From Azohydromonas sediminis (GTDB taxonomy: Bacteria; Pseudomonadota; Gammaproteobacteria; Burkholderiales; Burkholderiaceae_C): a DNA stretch of 64,000 bases. Below are positions 8,593-16,479 of the stretch, in pieces. The DNA is taken from contig NZ_QOAZ01000008.1 in NCBI RefSeq assembly GCF_003574675.1, positions 62,001 through 126,000 on the forward strand. The letters are read 5' to 3'. Below the pieces are notes generated by a model. It was not told the DNA's origin. It saw only the letters and a list, made by a program, of their open reading frames with translations, and did not search any database. Each line of letters begins with the position of its first letter. Within the stretch, counting starts at the first letter, position 1. The position numbers and the translations under genes are program-made.

Positions 8593-9927
8593 ATGGCCCC
8601 TGTCGCTGCGCCGTCACCGCCGCTGTCGCAACTGCTCGAGCACACGGCCGACGCCGTGCGCGCGGTGCGCGGCGGACGCTCGCTGACCGACGTGCTCGCG
8701 CAGGTGCCGCTGCCGGCGCGTCCCGGCACGCAGGCGCTGGCGTTCCACGTGATGCGCCGCCTCGGCGGCGCCGACGCGGTGCGCAAACTCGTCGCGCCGA
8801 AGGCGCCGCCGCCGCCGGTCGATGCGCTGCTCGTCACCGCGCTCGCGCTGCTGTGGCCGCCCGAGCCGCCGGCGACGCCGCCTTACCCCGACCACACGCT
8901 CGTCGACCAGGCCGTCACCGCGGCGCGCCGCCGCGTGCCGGCGGCGGCCGGCTTCGTCAACGCCGTGCTGCGACGCTTCGTGCGCGAGCGCGACGCCCTC
9001 GTGGCCGCCGCGTGCCGCGACCCGGTGGCCGCGTTCAACCATCCGCTGTGGTGGATCGAGCGCGTCAAGGCCGACTGGCCGCGCGAGTGGCAGGACATCC
9101 TGCGCGCCGCGAACCGCCACCCGCCGATGACGCTGCGCGTCAACGCGCGCCGCGGCGACGCCGCGGGCTACCTGCCGCGGCTGGCCGCGCGTGGGCTGGC
9201 CGCGCGCGCGGTCGGCGCGCACACCGTCGTGCTCGCGCAGCCGTGCCCGGTGGCCGAACTGCCCGGCTTCGACGACGGCGACGTCTCGGTGCAGGACGCC
9301 GCCGCGCAGCGCGCCGCGCCGCTGCTGCTCGGCGCCGGCCTGCCGGCCGGCGCGCGCGTGCTCGACGCCTGCGCCGCGCCGGGCGGCAAGACGGCGCATC
9401 TGCTGGAACTCGCCGACCTCGACGTGCTCGCGCTCGACCACGACGCGCTGCGGCTGGCGCGCGTGCGCGAGACGCTGCAGCGGCTGCACCTGAGCGCCGA
9501 GCTGAAGGCTGCCGACGCCGGCGACCCCACCGCGTGGTGGGACGGGCGGCCGTTCGATGCCATCCTGCTCGACGCGCCGTGTACCGCGTCGGGCATCGTG
9601 CGCCGCCACCCCGACGTGCGCTGGCTGCGCCGCCCCGACGACGTCGCCGCGCTGGCGCGCCAGCAGGCGCGGCTGCTCGACGCGCTGTGGCCGCTCGTCA
9701 AGCCGGGCGGGCGGCTGCTGTATGCGACGTGCTCGATCTTCAGGGCCGAAGGGCAGGCCCAGATCGACGCTTTTTTGCAACGCCAGCCCGGCGGCACGGC
9801 CCGGCTCGATCCGGTGTCGCCGGGGCACCTGTTGCCGCTGGCCGACAATGGGTCGCACGAGCCCGCCGCCGCGTCCTGCGGCGCCGACCCCGACGGCTTC
9901 TTTTACGCGCTGCTGCAACGACCTTGA
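8593..9927 (+). CDS. rsmB: 16S rRNA m5C967 methyltransferase
   Basis: SAM-dependent enzyme that methylates cytosine 967 of 16S rRNA. The 444 residues consist of an N-terminal NusB-like helical domain (about 10-150) and a Rossmann methyltransferase domain. The SAM motif is LDACAAPGGKTAHLLEL (from about 257), and the two cysteines of the m5C mechanism are Cys330 in DAPCTASG and Cys380 in YATCSIF. It heads an apparent operon: its stop overlaps the TTG of the DUF4390 gene, followed by the ntrYX-like pair. This rsmB-DUF4390-ntrY-ntrX order is common in betaproteobacteria. Confidence 0.95.
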   Translation: MAPVAAPSPPLSQLLEHTADAVRAVRGGRSLTDVLAQVPLPARPGTQALAFHVMRRLGGADAVRKLVAPKAPPPPVDALLVTALALLWPPEPPATPPYPDHTLVDQAVTAARRRVPAAAGFVNAVLRRFVRERDALVAAACRDPVAAFNHPLWWIERVKADWPREWQDILRAANRHPPMTLRVNARRGDAAGYLPRLAARGLAARAVGAHTVVLAQPCPVAELPGFDDGDVSVQDAAAQRAAPLLLGAGLPAGARVLDACAAPGGKTAHLLELADLDVLALDHDALRLARVRETLQRLHLSAELKAADAGDPTAWWDGRPFDAILLDAPCTASGIVRRHPDVRWLRRPDDVAALARQQARLLDALWPLVKPGGRLLYATCSIFRAEGQAQIDAFLQRQPGGTARLDPVSPGHLLPLADNGSHEPAAASCGADPDGFFYALLQRP

Positions 9928-10538
9928 CCGCTCCTGCCGCGCCCGCCAGCGCCACGGACCGTGCCGCGCGCGGCCGCCGCGGCGTCAGCCGTCGTGCCCT
10001 CGCGCGCGCCATGCTCGCTTGCGTGCTGGCACCGCTGGTGCCAGTGCCGGCGCGCGCCGAGGCGGTCGAGCTGATCGCGCTCGACGTGGTGCGCAGCGAC
10101 GACGAGGTGAGCGTGGACTTCGCGGTGCGCGCGACGCTGCCCGCACCGGTCGAGGACGCGCTGCGCCGCGGCATCGCGCTGCACTTCGAGGCCGAGGCCG
10201 TGCTGGTGCGGCCGCGCTGGTACTGGCGCGACGTGCGCGTGGGCCGTGCGCGGCGCGAATGGCGGCTGAGCTACCAGCCGCTGACCGGCAGCTTCCGTGT
10301 CAGCAGCGGCGGGCTGCACCAGACCTTCGCCAGCCTCGACGAGGCGATGGCGACGATGACGCGCCTGACGCGCTGGCGCGTCGCCGCCGCCGCCGACGTC
10401 GACCCGGACGAGCGCCACGTGCTCGACTTCGTCTGGCGGCTCGACACCGGCGAGCTGCCGCGGCCGATGCAGATCGGCATCGGCAACCTGCCCGAGTGGC
10501 AGCTCGCCGTCGAGCGCCGCATCGAGCTGCGCCGCTGA
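9924..10538 (+). CDS. DUF4390 exported protein
   Basis: A 204-residue protein of the DUF4390 family with unknown function. A basic N-terminus (RRGVSRRALAR) followed by a hydrophobic stretch ending ARAEA indicates a signal peptide. The mature part contains the family pattern around RPRWYWRD and WRLSYQPLTGSFRV. The proposed start is TTG at 9924, overlapping the rsmB stop as TTGA. ATG at 10011 is the alternative but would leave the signal peptide without basic residues. It lies 7 nt before the NtrY-type kinase and may serve that system in the periplasm. Confidence 0.8.
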   Translation: MTAPAAPASATDRAARGRRGVSRRALARAMLACVLAPLVPVPARAEAVELIALDVVRSDDEVSVDFAVRATLPAPVEDALRRGIALHFEAEAVLVRPRWYWRDVRVGRARREWRLSYQPLTGSFRVSSGGLHQTFASLDEAMATMTRLTRWRVAAAADVDPDERHVLDFVWRLDTGELPRPMQIGIGNLPEWQLAVERRIELRR

Positions 10539-10545
10539 GCGTGCG

Positions 10546-12816
10546 ATGACCAAGTCCACGCGCTGGGCCCTGATCATTGCGCTGGTCGCGGTCACCGGCG
10601 TCGCGCTCGTGCTCGGCTTCGTCGTCTCGCTGTCGGGCGGCACGCGCGGCTTCTACGAGCGCCACTTCGTGTGGCTGTTCTGGCTCAACGTCGCCGTCGG
10701 CGCGCTGCTGCTGCTGGTGATCGTGATCGCGTCGGCGCGGCTGGCGGTGCGCCTGAAGCGCGGCAAGTTCGGCAGCCGGCTGCTGTTCAAGCTGGCCGGC
10801 ATCTTCGCGCTGGTCGGCGTGCTGCCCGGCGCGCTGATCTACACGATCAGCTACCAGTTCGTCTCGCGCAGCATCGAGGTGTGGTTCGACGCGCGCGTCG
10901 AGAGAGCGCTCGACGCCGGGCTGGCGCTCGGGCGCGGCACGCTCGACGCGCAGGTCGCCGACGTCGCGGCCAAGACGCGGCTGGCCGCCGAGCGCATCGG
11001 CGACGGCGCGTTGCGGCCGACGCCGCTGGCGCTCGAGCGCCTGCGCGAGCAGCTGGCCGCGCAGCAGGTCGCGCTGCTGGCCGGCAACGGGCAAGTCGTG
11101 GTCGCCGCTGGTGGGCTCGCGGCGCTGCTGCAGCCCGAGCGGGCCGATCCGGCGCTGCTGCGCGAGGCCGCGCGCGCACGCGTGGCCAGCCGCATCGAAG
11201 GGCTCGACGAGGAGCCCGGTGCAGCGACGCCGCCGGCCGCGCGCGTGCGTGCGGTGGCCGTCGTGCCCAGCGCCGACCTGCGCCTGGGCGCCGAGGAGCG
11301 CTACCTGATGGTCGTGCAGGCGGTGCCGCCGGCGCTGGCGGCGCAGGCGCTCGCGGTGCAGGCGGCGTACCGCGAGTACCAGCAGCGCATGCTCGAGCGC
11401 GACGGGCTGCGCAAGATGTACATCGGCACGCTGACGCTGGCGCTGGTGCTCGCCGTCTTCGGTGCCGTGCTGCTGGCCGCCGTGCTCGGCAACCAGCTCG
11501 CGCGCCCGCTGCTGCTGCTGGCCGAGGGGGTGCGCCAGGTCGCGCGCGGCGACCTGACGGCCAAGCCGGTGTTCGCGTCGACCGACGAGCTCGGCGGCCT
11601 GACGCGCTCGTTCGCCGACATGACGCAGCAGCTCGCCGACGCGCGCGCGCAGGTGCAGCGCAGCGTCGCCGAGCTCGAGAACGCGCGCACGCACCTGCAG
11701 ACCATCCTCGACAACATGACGGCCGGCGTCATCGTGTTCGACCGTGAACGCCGCATCGACACCGTGAACCCCGGCGCGACGCGCATCCTGAAGCTGCCGC
11801 TGTCGGCGCACCGCGGACAGCGCCTCGAGGACGTGCCCGGTCTGCAGCCGCTCGCCGAGGCGGTGTGGCAGCGCTTCGAGGCCCACCAGGCGAGCCCCGA
11901 GCCCGGCGAGCGCGACCAGTGGCAGGACACCTTCGAGCTGCCGCTGGGGGCGGGCGGCGGGCGCGAAGGCGACACGCTGACGCTGCTCGTGCGCGGCGCG
12001 ACGCTGCCCGGCGGGATGCGGCTGATGGTGTTCGACGACATCAGCGAAGTCGTCAGCGCGCAGCGCACCGCCGCGTGGAGCGAGGTCGCGCGGCGGCTGG
12101 CGCACGAGATCAAGAACCCGCTGACGCCGATCCAGCTGTCGGCCGAGCGGCTGCAGCACAAGCTCGAGGCCAAGCTCGACGACGCCGGGCGCGCGCTGCT
12201 GCAGCGCTCGGTGGCCACCATCGTCACGCAGGTGCAGGCGATGAAGCAGCTCGTCAACGAGTTCCGCGACTACGCGCGGCTGCCGGCCGCGCAGCTGCAC
12301 CCGCTGGACCTGAACCGCCTCGTCGCCGAGGTGCTCGCGCTGTACGGCCAGCACATCGAGAGCGGGCGCCTGCGCGTGAGCTACGCCGACGCGCCGCCGG
12401 CCATCGTCGGCGACGCGACGCAGCTGCGGCAAGTCGTGCACAACCTGGTGCAAAACGGTCTCGACGCCATCGCCGAGCGCGACGACGGCTGGGTGCACGT
12501 GGCCACCGAGGTCGCGCGCCACGACGACGGGCGCGTGCGCGCGGTGCGGCTCGTCGTCAGCGACAACGGCCCCGGCTTCGCCGACAAGGTGCTCAAGCGC
12601 GCGTTCGAGCCCTACGTGACGACCAAGAGCAAGGGCACGGGGCTGGGGCTGGCGGTGGTCAAGAAGATCGCCGACGAGCACGGCGCGCGCGTGCGCATCG
12701 GCAACCGCCCGGCGCCGCAGGGGGGCGTGGCCGGCGCGCAAGTTTCGCTATCATTTTCGAAGCTCGTCGAGGCGCAGCCGGCGACATCCCCCGACACCGC
12801 CGCCTCCGAGAGCTGA
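10546..12816 (+). CDS. ntrY: NtrY-type sensor histidine kinase
   Basis: A 756-residue membrane kinase. Three N-terminal membrane helices (about 8-30, 45-67 and 80-105) precede an extracytoplasmic region and a fourth helix near 295-320. HAMP follows (NQLARPLLLLAEGV), then a PAS domain (from about 385), HisKA with phospho-acceptor His520 in RRLAHEIKNPLTP, and HATPase_c with DNGPGFAD and GTGLGLAVV. The layout matches NtrY, implicated in nitrogen, redox or envelope control depending on species. The partner regulator begins 18 nt downstream. The stimulus cannot be deduced. Confidence 0.92.
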   Translation: MTKSTRWALIIALVAVTGVALVLGFVVSLSGGTRGFYERHFVWLFWLNVAVGALLLLVIVIASARLAVRLKRGKFGSRLLFKLAGIFALVGVLPGALIYTISYQFVSRSIEVWFDARVERALDAGLALGRGTLDAQVADVAAKTRLAAERIGDGALRPTPLALERLREQLAAQQVALLAGNGQVVVAAGGLAALLQPERADPALLREAARARVASRIEGLDEEPGAATPPAARVRAVAVVPSADLRLGAEERYLMVVQAVPPALAAQALAVQAAYREYQQRMLERDGLRKMYIGTLTLALVLAVFGAVLLAAVLGNQLARPLLLLAEGVRQVARGDLTAKPVFASTDELGGLTRSFADMTQQLADARAQVQRSVAELENARTHLQTILDNMTAGVIVFDRERRIDTVNPGATRILKLPLSAHRGQRLEDVPGLQPLAEAVWQRFEAHQASPEPGERDQWQDTFELPLGAGGGREGDTLTLLVRGATLPGGMRLMVFDDISEVVSAQRTAAWSEVARRLAHEIKNPLTPIQLSAERLQHKLEAKLDDAGRALLQRSVATIVTQVQAMKQLVNEFRDYARLPAAQLHPLDLNRLVAEVLALYGQHIESGRLRVSYADAPPAIVGDATQLRQVVHNLVQNGLDAIAERDDGWVHVATEVARHDDGRVRAVRLVVSDNGPGFADKVLKRAFEPYVTTKSKGTGLGLAVVKKIADEHGARVRIGNRPAPQGGVAGAQVSLSFSKLVEAQPATSPDTAASES

Positions 12817-12834
12817 GCGGCCCGCACCGAATCC

Positions 12835-13533
12835 ATGGCAACGATTCTTGTAGTCGACGACGAACTCGGCATTCGCGGGCTGCTGTCGGAAATCCTCAGC
12901 GACGAAGGGCACACGGTCGAGCTGGCCGAAAACGCCGCGCAGGCGCGTGCGGTGCGCGAGCGCATGCGCCCCGACCTCGTGCTGCTCGATATCTGGATGC
13001 CCGACGTCGACGGCGTCACGCTGCTCAAGGAGTGGGGTGCCACCGGCCAGCTGACGATGCCCGTCATCATGATGAGCGGCCACGGCACGATCGACACTGC
13101 GGTCGAGGCGACCAAGTTCGGCGCGATGGCCTTCCTCGAGAAGCCGATCACGCTGCAGAAGCTGCTGCGCGCCGTCGAGCAGGCGCTGGCCAAGCCGGCA
13201 CCGCGCGCCCCGGCGGCCGCCCCCGGCACCGCCGCGCGTCCCGACGCGCCGGCCGGTGCGTCGGCCGGTGCGTCGGCCGGTGCCGCCGCGCCGCCGCTGC
13301 CGGTGGCGCCGCAGCTGCTCGGGCCGCCTTCGGAACAGCTCTTCGAGCTCGACCGCCCGCTGCGCGAGGCGCGCGACGCGTTCGAGAAGAGCTACTTCGA
13401 GTTCCACCTTGCGAAGGAGAACGGCTCGATGACGCGTGTGGCCGAGAAGACGGGTCTCGAGCGCACGCACCTGTACCGCAAGCTCAAGCAGCTCGGCGTC
13501 GATCTCTCGCGCAACAGGCGCGGCGGGCTGTGA
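12835..13533 (+). CDS. NtrX-like response regulator without AAA+ domain
   Basis: A 232-residue partner of the NtrY-type kinase. It has a receiver domain (1-120) with acidic pocket Asp8/Asp9 and phospho-acceptor Asp52 in LLDIWMPDVDG, then a Pro/Ala linker (about 122-165) and a C-terminal Fis-type helix-turn-helix ending in RTHLYRKLKQLGVDL. Classical NtrX carries a sigma-54-interacting AAA+ domain of about 240 residues between these parts; here it is absent, so activation of sigma-54 polymerase is not expected. The domain plan resembles RegA/ActR regulators. The linker encodes three tandem 4-residue repeats. Confidence 0.9.
   Translation: MATILVVDDELGIRGLLSEILSDEGHTVELAENAAQARAVRERMRPDLVLLDIWMPDVDGVTLLKEWGATGQLTMPVIMMSGHGTIDTAVEATKFGAMAFLEKPITLQKLLRAVEQALAKPAPRAPAAAPGTAARPDAPAGASAGASAGAAAPPLPVAPQLLGPPSEQLFELDRPLREARDAFEKSYFEFHLAKENGSMTRVAEKTGLERTHLYRKLKQLGVDLSRNRRGGL
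13249..13284. repeat. Three tandem 12-bp repeats in the regulator linker
   Basis: The unit YCGGCCGGTGCS occurs three times in a row (13249-13260, 13261-13272, 13273-13284), encoding PAGA-SAGA-SAGA in the linker between receiver and DNA-binding domain. Change in copy number would keep the frame and alter only linker length. Confidence 0.85.
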
Positions 13534-13556
13534 GCGCGGGCTCGCGCCGCTATAAT
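13528..13556 (+). promoter_or_regulatory. Promoter of tRNA-Phe
   Basis: A perfect TATAAT (13551-13556) lies 12 nt before the tRNA. The best -35 at 17-nt spacing is CTGTGA (13528-13533), a weak match. The sequence after the -10 is CGCGCGC, a GC-rich discriminator typical of stringently controlled stable-RNA promoters. Confidence 0.65.
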
Positions 13557-13568
13557 CGCGCGCTTTCC

Positions 13569-13644
13569 GGCCAAGTAGCTCAGTTGGTAGAGCAGCGGAT
13601 TGAAAATCCGCGTGTCGGTGGTTCGATTCCGCCCTTGGCCACCA
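13569..13644 (+). tRNA. tRNA-Phe (GAA)
   Basis: A complete 76-nt cloverleaf with encoded CCA. The acceptor stem GGCCAAG pairs with CTTGGCC, and the D-loop contains AGTTGGTAGAG. The anticodon arm GCGGA-TTGAAAA-TCCGC places GAA at 13602-13604, and the T-arm is GGTGG-TTCGATT-CCGCC. The anticodon identifies it as phenylalanine. Confidence 0.98.
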
Positions 13645-13650
13645 GTCAGA

Positions 13651-13677
13651 ATCCCAAGTCAATCAACGACTTGGGAT
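13651..13677. repeat. Perfect 10-bp inverted repeat behind tRNA-Phe
   Basis: ATCCCAAGTC (13651-13660) and GACTTGGGAT (13668-13677) form a 10-bp stem with a 7-nt loop, starting 6 nt after the tRNA. No T-run follows, so it is more likely a processing or 3'-end structure than a terminator. A real terminator lies 9 nt further on. Confidence 0.7.
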
Positions 13678-13685
13678 GTCCAGGC

Positions 13686-13715
13686 AGGGGCCACTTCGGT
13701 GGCCCCTCGCGTTTT
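13686..13715 (+). terminator. Rho-independent terminator of the tRNA-Phe transcript
   Basis: AGGGGCCAC and GTGGCCCCT form a 9-bp GC-rich stem closed by a TTCG tetraloop, followed by CGCGTTTT. This is the clearest intrinsic terminator in the window and should end the tRNA transcript. The remaining bases up to the converging ABC gene at 13796 hold nothing recognisable. Confidence 0.85.
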
Positions 13716-13795
13716 CTGGGCAGGAAATATGGACTGGACCTCTCGACACGCCGCCGGGAGCCGTTGCGCCTTGGCACCCGTGGCGTCGACGGCGG

Positions 13796-14578
13796 TCAGA
13801 CGCCCGCGGCCACCGCCTCCTGGGCTGCGCGCACCTCGACGCGCACCTTCTCGGTCAGCTCGGCCTTGATCGCCGCGAATTCGGGCGTCGTCTTCACCGA
13901 GTAGTGCCGCGGATGCGCGAGCGGCACGACGCGGTCGAGCTTGATGCGGCCCGGGCGCGCACTCATCACGACGACGCGGCTGCCCATGAACACGGCCTCG
14001 TCGATGTCGTGCGTGACGAACAGCACCGTCTTGCGCTCGGCCTCCCAGATGCCGAGCAGCAGCTCCTGCATCAGCTCGCGCGTCTGGTGATCGAGCGCGC
14101 CGAACGGCTCGTCCATCAGCAGCATGCGCGGGCCGTTGGCCAGCGCGCGCGCGATCGCCACGCGCTGCTGCATGCCGCCCGACAGCTGTTTCGGGTAATG
14201 CTGCTCGAAGCCGCGCAGGCCGACCTTGGCGATGAACGCATGCGCGACGTCGAGCTGCTCGGCGCGCGGCAGCCCGCGTTCGCGCAGCCCGAAGCACACG
14301 TTGTCGAGCACGTTGAGCCAGGGGAACAGCGTGTAGCTCTGGAACACCATGCCGCGGTCGGCGCCGGGGCCGTGGATCGCGCGGCCCTCGAGCAGCACGT
14401 CGCCGGCGGTCGGCTGGTCGAGGCCGGCGACGATGCGCAGCAGCGTGCTCTTGCCGCAGCCGCTGGGGCCGAGGATCGTGACGAAGTCGTTCTCGGCCAC
14501 GTCGAGGTCGGTGGCCTGCAGCGCGAGCGTGCGGTCGAAGCGGCGTTCGACGCCGCGGATGCTCAGGATCGTGCCCAT
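13796..14578 (-). CDS. NitT/TauT-type ABC transporter ATP-binding protein
   Basis: A 260-residue ATPase of the nitrate/sulfonate/taurine importer family (SsuB/TauB-like). Walker A is GPSGCGKST (37-45), the Q-loop region is VFQSYTLFPWL, the ABC signature is LSGGMQQR, and Walker B is MLLMDEPFGALD, followed by VTHDIDEA. It is the last gene of a binding protein - permease - ATPase set that follows hutH on the same strand. The context therefore suggests uptake of histidine, urocanate or a related compound rather than sulfonates. The substrate is inference only. Confidence 0.92.
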   Translation of the reverse strand: MGTILSIRGVERRFDRTLALQATDLDVAENDFVTILGPSGCGKSTLLRIVAGLDQPTAGDVLLEGRAIHGPGADRGMVFQSYTLFPWLNVLDNVCFGLRERGLPRAEQLDVAHAFIAKVGLRGFEQHYPKQLSGGMQQRVAIARALANGPRMLLMDEPFGALDHQTRELMQELLLGIWEAERKTVLFVTHDIDEAVFMGSRVVVMSARPGRIKLDRVVPLAHPRHYSVKTTPEFAAIKAELTEKVRVEVRAAQEAVAAGV

Positions 14579-14591
14579 CGTGCGCGCCCCT

Positions 14592-15470
14592 TCAGCGTCC
14601 CAGCAGCGCCCACGGGAACAGGCGCCGGTTCAGCGCCTTGAACGCGAAGTCGCTGACCAGCCCGATCAGGCCGATGACGATGATGCCGAAAATGATCTGG
14701 TCGGTGGCCAGCAGCGCCTGGCTGTCGGTGATCATGTGGCCGATGCCGCTCGACGCGCCGATCAGCTCGGCGACGATGACGTAGGTCCAGGCCCAGCCGA
14801 GGACCATGCGCAGGATCTCGGCGATCTCGGGCGCCGCGCCGGGGATCAGCACGCGGGTGACGAGCGTGCGGTCGTTCGCGCCGAGCGTGTATGCGGCCTC
14901 GACGAGGTCGCGCCGCGCGTTGCCCACCGCCACCGCGATCATCAGCACGAGCTGGAAGAAGCTGCCGATGAAGATCACTGCGAGCTTCTGCGCCTCGCCG
15001 ATGCCGGCCCACAGGATCAGCAGCGGGATAAACGCGCTGGCCGGCAGGTAGCGCGCGAAGCTGACGAAGGGCTCGAAGAACGCCTCGACCGGCTTGTACG
15101 CGCCCATCGCGACGCCCAGCGGCAGCGCGATCGCGGCGGCGATCGCGAAGCCGCCGAGCACGCGCCACACCGTCATGCCGATGTCGTGCAGGAAGCCGAA
15201 CTGGCTGATCAGCCGCCAGCCGCTGGCGAGCATCGCTAGCGGGTCGGCGAGGAAGGTCTTGGGCACCACGCCGCCGAACGTCACCGCTGCCCACACGGCG
15301 AAGAACAGCACGAAGAACGCGGCGCCCAGCGCGATACGCGTGGGCGCGGCCACCGGCACCAGCGGCCGCAGGCGCCACGGCCGCGGGCGCGGCGGGCTCG
15401 CCTCGGTGGTGGCGGTCGCGAGCGCGGGCGCGTCGAGGCGCACCGCGCGGCTGGCGTCGGCGTCGCTCAC
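14592..15470 (-). CDS. NitT/TauT-type ABC transporter permease
   Basis: A 292-residue inner-membrane permease with six predicted helices, the first near residue 45. The EAA loop region is visible as EAAYTLGANDRTLVTRVLIPGA split by the usual conserved glycine, as in SsuC/TauC. The start is GTG at 15470, overlapping the stop of the binding-protein gene as GTGA. The N-terminal 40 residues are Pro/Arg-rich and cytoplasmic. It works with the neighbouring ATPase (13 nt downstream) and periplasmic binding protein. Confidence 0.9.
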   Translation of the reverse strand: MSDADASRAVRLDAPALATATTEASPPRPRPWRLRPLVPVAAPTRIALGAAFFVLFFAVWAAVTFGGVVPKTFLADPLAMLASGWRLISQFGFLHDIGMTVWRVLGGFAIAAAIALPLGVAMGAYKPVEAFFEPFVSFARYLPASAFIPLLILWAGIGEAQKLAVIFIGSFFQLVLMIAVAVGNARRDLVEAAYTLGANDRTLVTRVLIPGAAPEIAEILRMVLGWAWTYVIVAELIGASSGIGHMITDSQALLATDQIIFGIIVIGLIGLVSDFAFKALNRRLFPWALLGR

Positions 15471-16435
15471 TGGATGAAGCGCGTGTCGGCGAGCTTCGAC
15501 AGGTCGGGGATCTGGCGGATGATCCCGGCCTCGAGCAGCAGGTCGGCGGCCTTCTTGCTGAACGCGGCGTGCTCGCCGGCGAAGAACTTGCGGTTGGCCT
15601 CGCGGTCCTGCCAGCGCAGGTATTTCTGGCTCGCCTCGAACTGCTCGGCGGTCTGCTTGACGTCGGCGCCCATGATCTCGAAGCTCTTCTTCGGGTCGGC
15701 CTTGATCATCTCGAGCGCGTCGAAGTAGCCGTTGGCCAGCCCCTGCGCGGCCTTCGGGTTGTCGGCGAGGAACTTCGGCGTGCAGCCGAAGGTGTCCATC
15801 ACCATCGGGTAGTCGAGCGTCGTGGCGATGATGCGGCCGGCCTCGGGCTTGGCGCGCACGGCGCTCAGGTACGGCTCGTAGGTCATCGCCGCGTCGAGGT
15901 TGCCGGTGCCGGCGATCATCGCGTTGGCCGCGGCCTGCGGCTCGAGGTTGACGATGTTGACGTCCTTCAGGCTCAGCCCGTTCTCGCGCAGGAACCACGC
16001 GAGCGTGAAGTAAGGCGCCGTGCCGGGGGCGCTGGCCGCGACCGTCTTGCCCTTGAGGTCGGCGATCTTCTGGATGTTCGGCTTGACGACCATGCCGTCG
16101 GCGCCGTAGCTCTTGTCGAGCTGGAAGATCTGCGTCGTCGCGACGCCGTTGGCGTTCCAGACGATCCAGGTCTCGACGGTGGTCGCCGCGCACTGCACGT
16201 CGCCCGAGGCGATCGCGAGGTGGCGGTCCTTCTGCGGGATCTTCTTGATCGTCACATCGAGGCCGTGCTTCTTGAAAAGGCCGGCCTCCTTGGCCAGCGT
16301 CAGCGGCGCGAAGCCGGTCCAGCCCGAGATCGCGATGGTGACCTTGGTCTCCTGCGCCTGGGCGCTCGCCGTGACGACGGCGGCGGCGACGGCCGCGGCG
16401 AGGGTGGCGAGCTTGCGTTCGATCGTCTTTTTCAT
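15467..16435 (-). CDS. NitT/TauT-type periplasmic substrate-binding protein
   Basis: A 322-residue exported solute-binding protein. Residues 1-28 are a Sec signal peptide (KKTIERK start, ASAQAQ end). The mature part has the family pattern around SGWTGFAPLTLAKEAGLF and LKGKTVAASAPGTAPYF. The ATG at 16435 is supported by GGAGG about 6 nt upstream. The gene starts 44 nt after hutH on the same strand, so the transporter is probably expressed with hutUH. Paralogues bind taurine, nitrate, pyrimidine precursors or aromatic sulfonates; the ligand here is unknown. Confidence 0.9.
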   Translation of the reverse strand: MKKTIERKLATLAAAVAAAVVTASAQAQETKVTIAISGWTGFAPLTLAKEAGLFKKHGLDVTIKKIPQKDRHLAIASGDVQCAATTVETWIVWNANGVATTQIFQLDKSYGADGMVVKPNIQKIADLKGKTVAASAPGTAPYFTLAWFLRENGLSLKDVNIVNLEPQAAANAMIAGTGNLDAAMTYEPYLSAVRAKPEAGRIIATTLDYPMVMDTFGCTPKFLADNPKAAQGLANGYFDALEMIKADPKKSFEIMGADVKQTAEQFEASQKYLRWQDREANRKFFAGEHAAFSKKAADLLLEAGIIRQIPDLSKLADTRFIQ

Positions 16436-16479
16436 GCAGTCCTCCGGGGCTGTGGGGGCAGGGTGGGTTCGGGTCGGCT

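Noticed and set aside
13645-13795. Prophage or island attachment site at the tRNA-Phe 3' end
   Set aside because: No integrase, no repeat of the tRNA 3' end and no change in composition; the next genes belong to the hut region.
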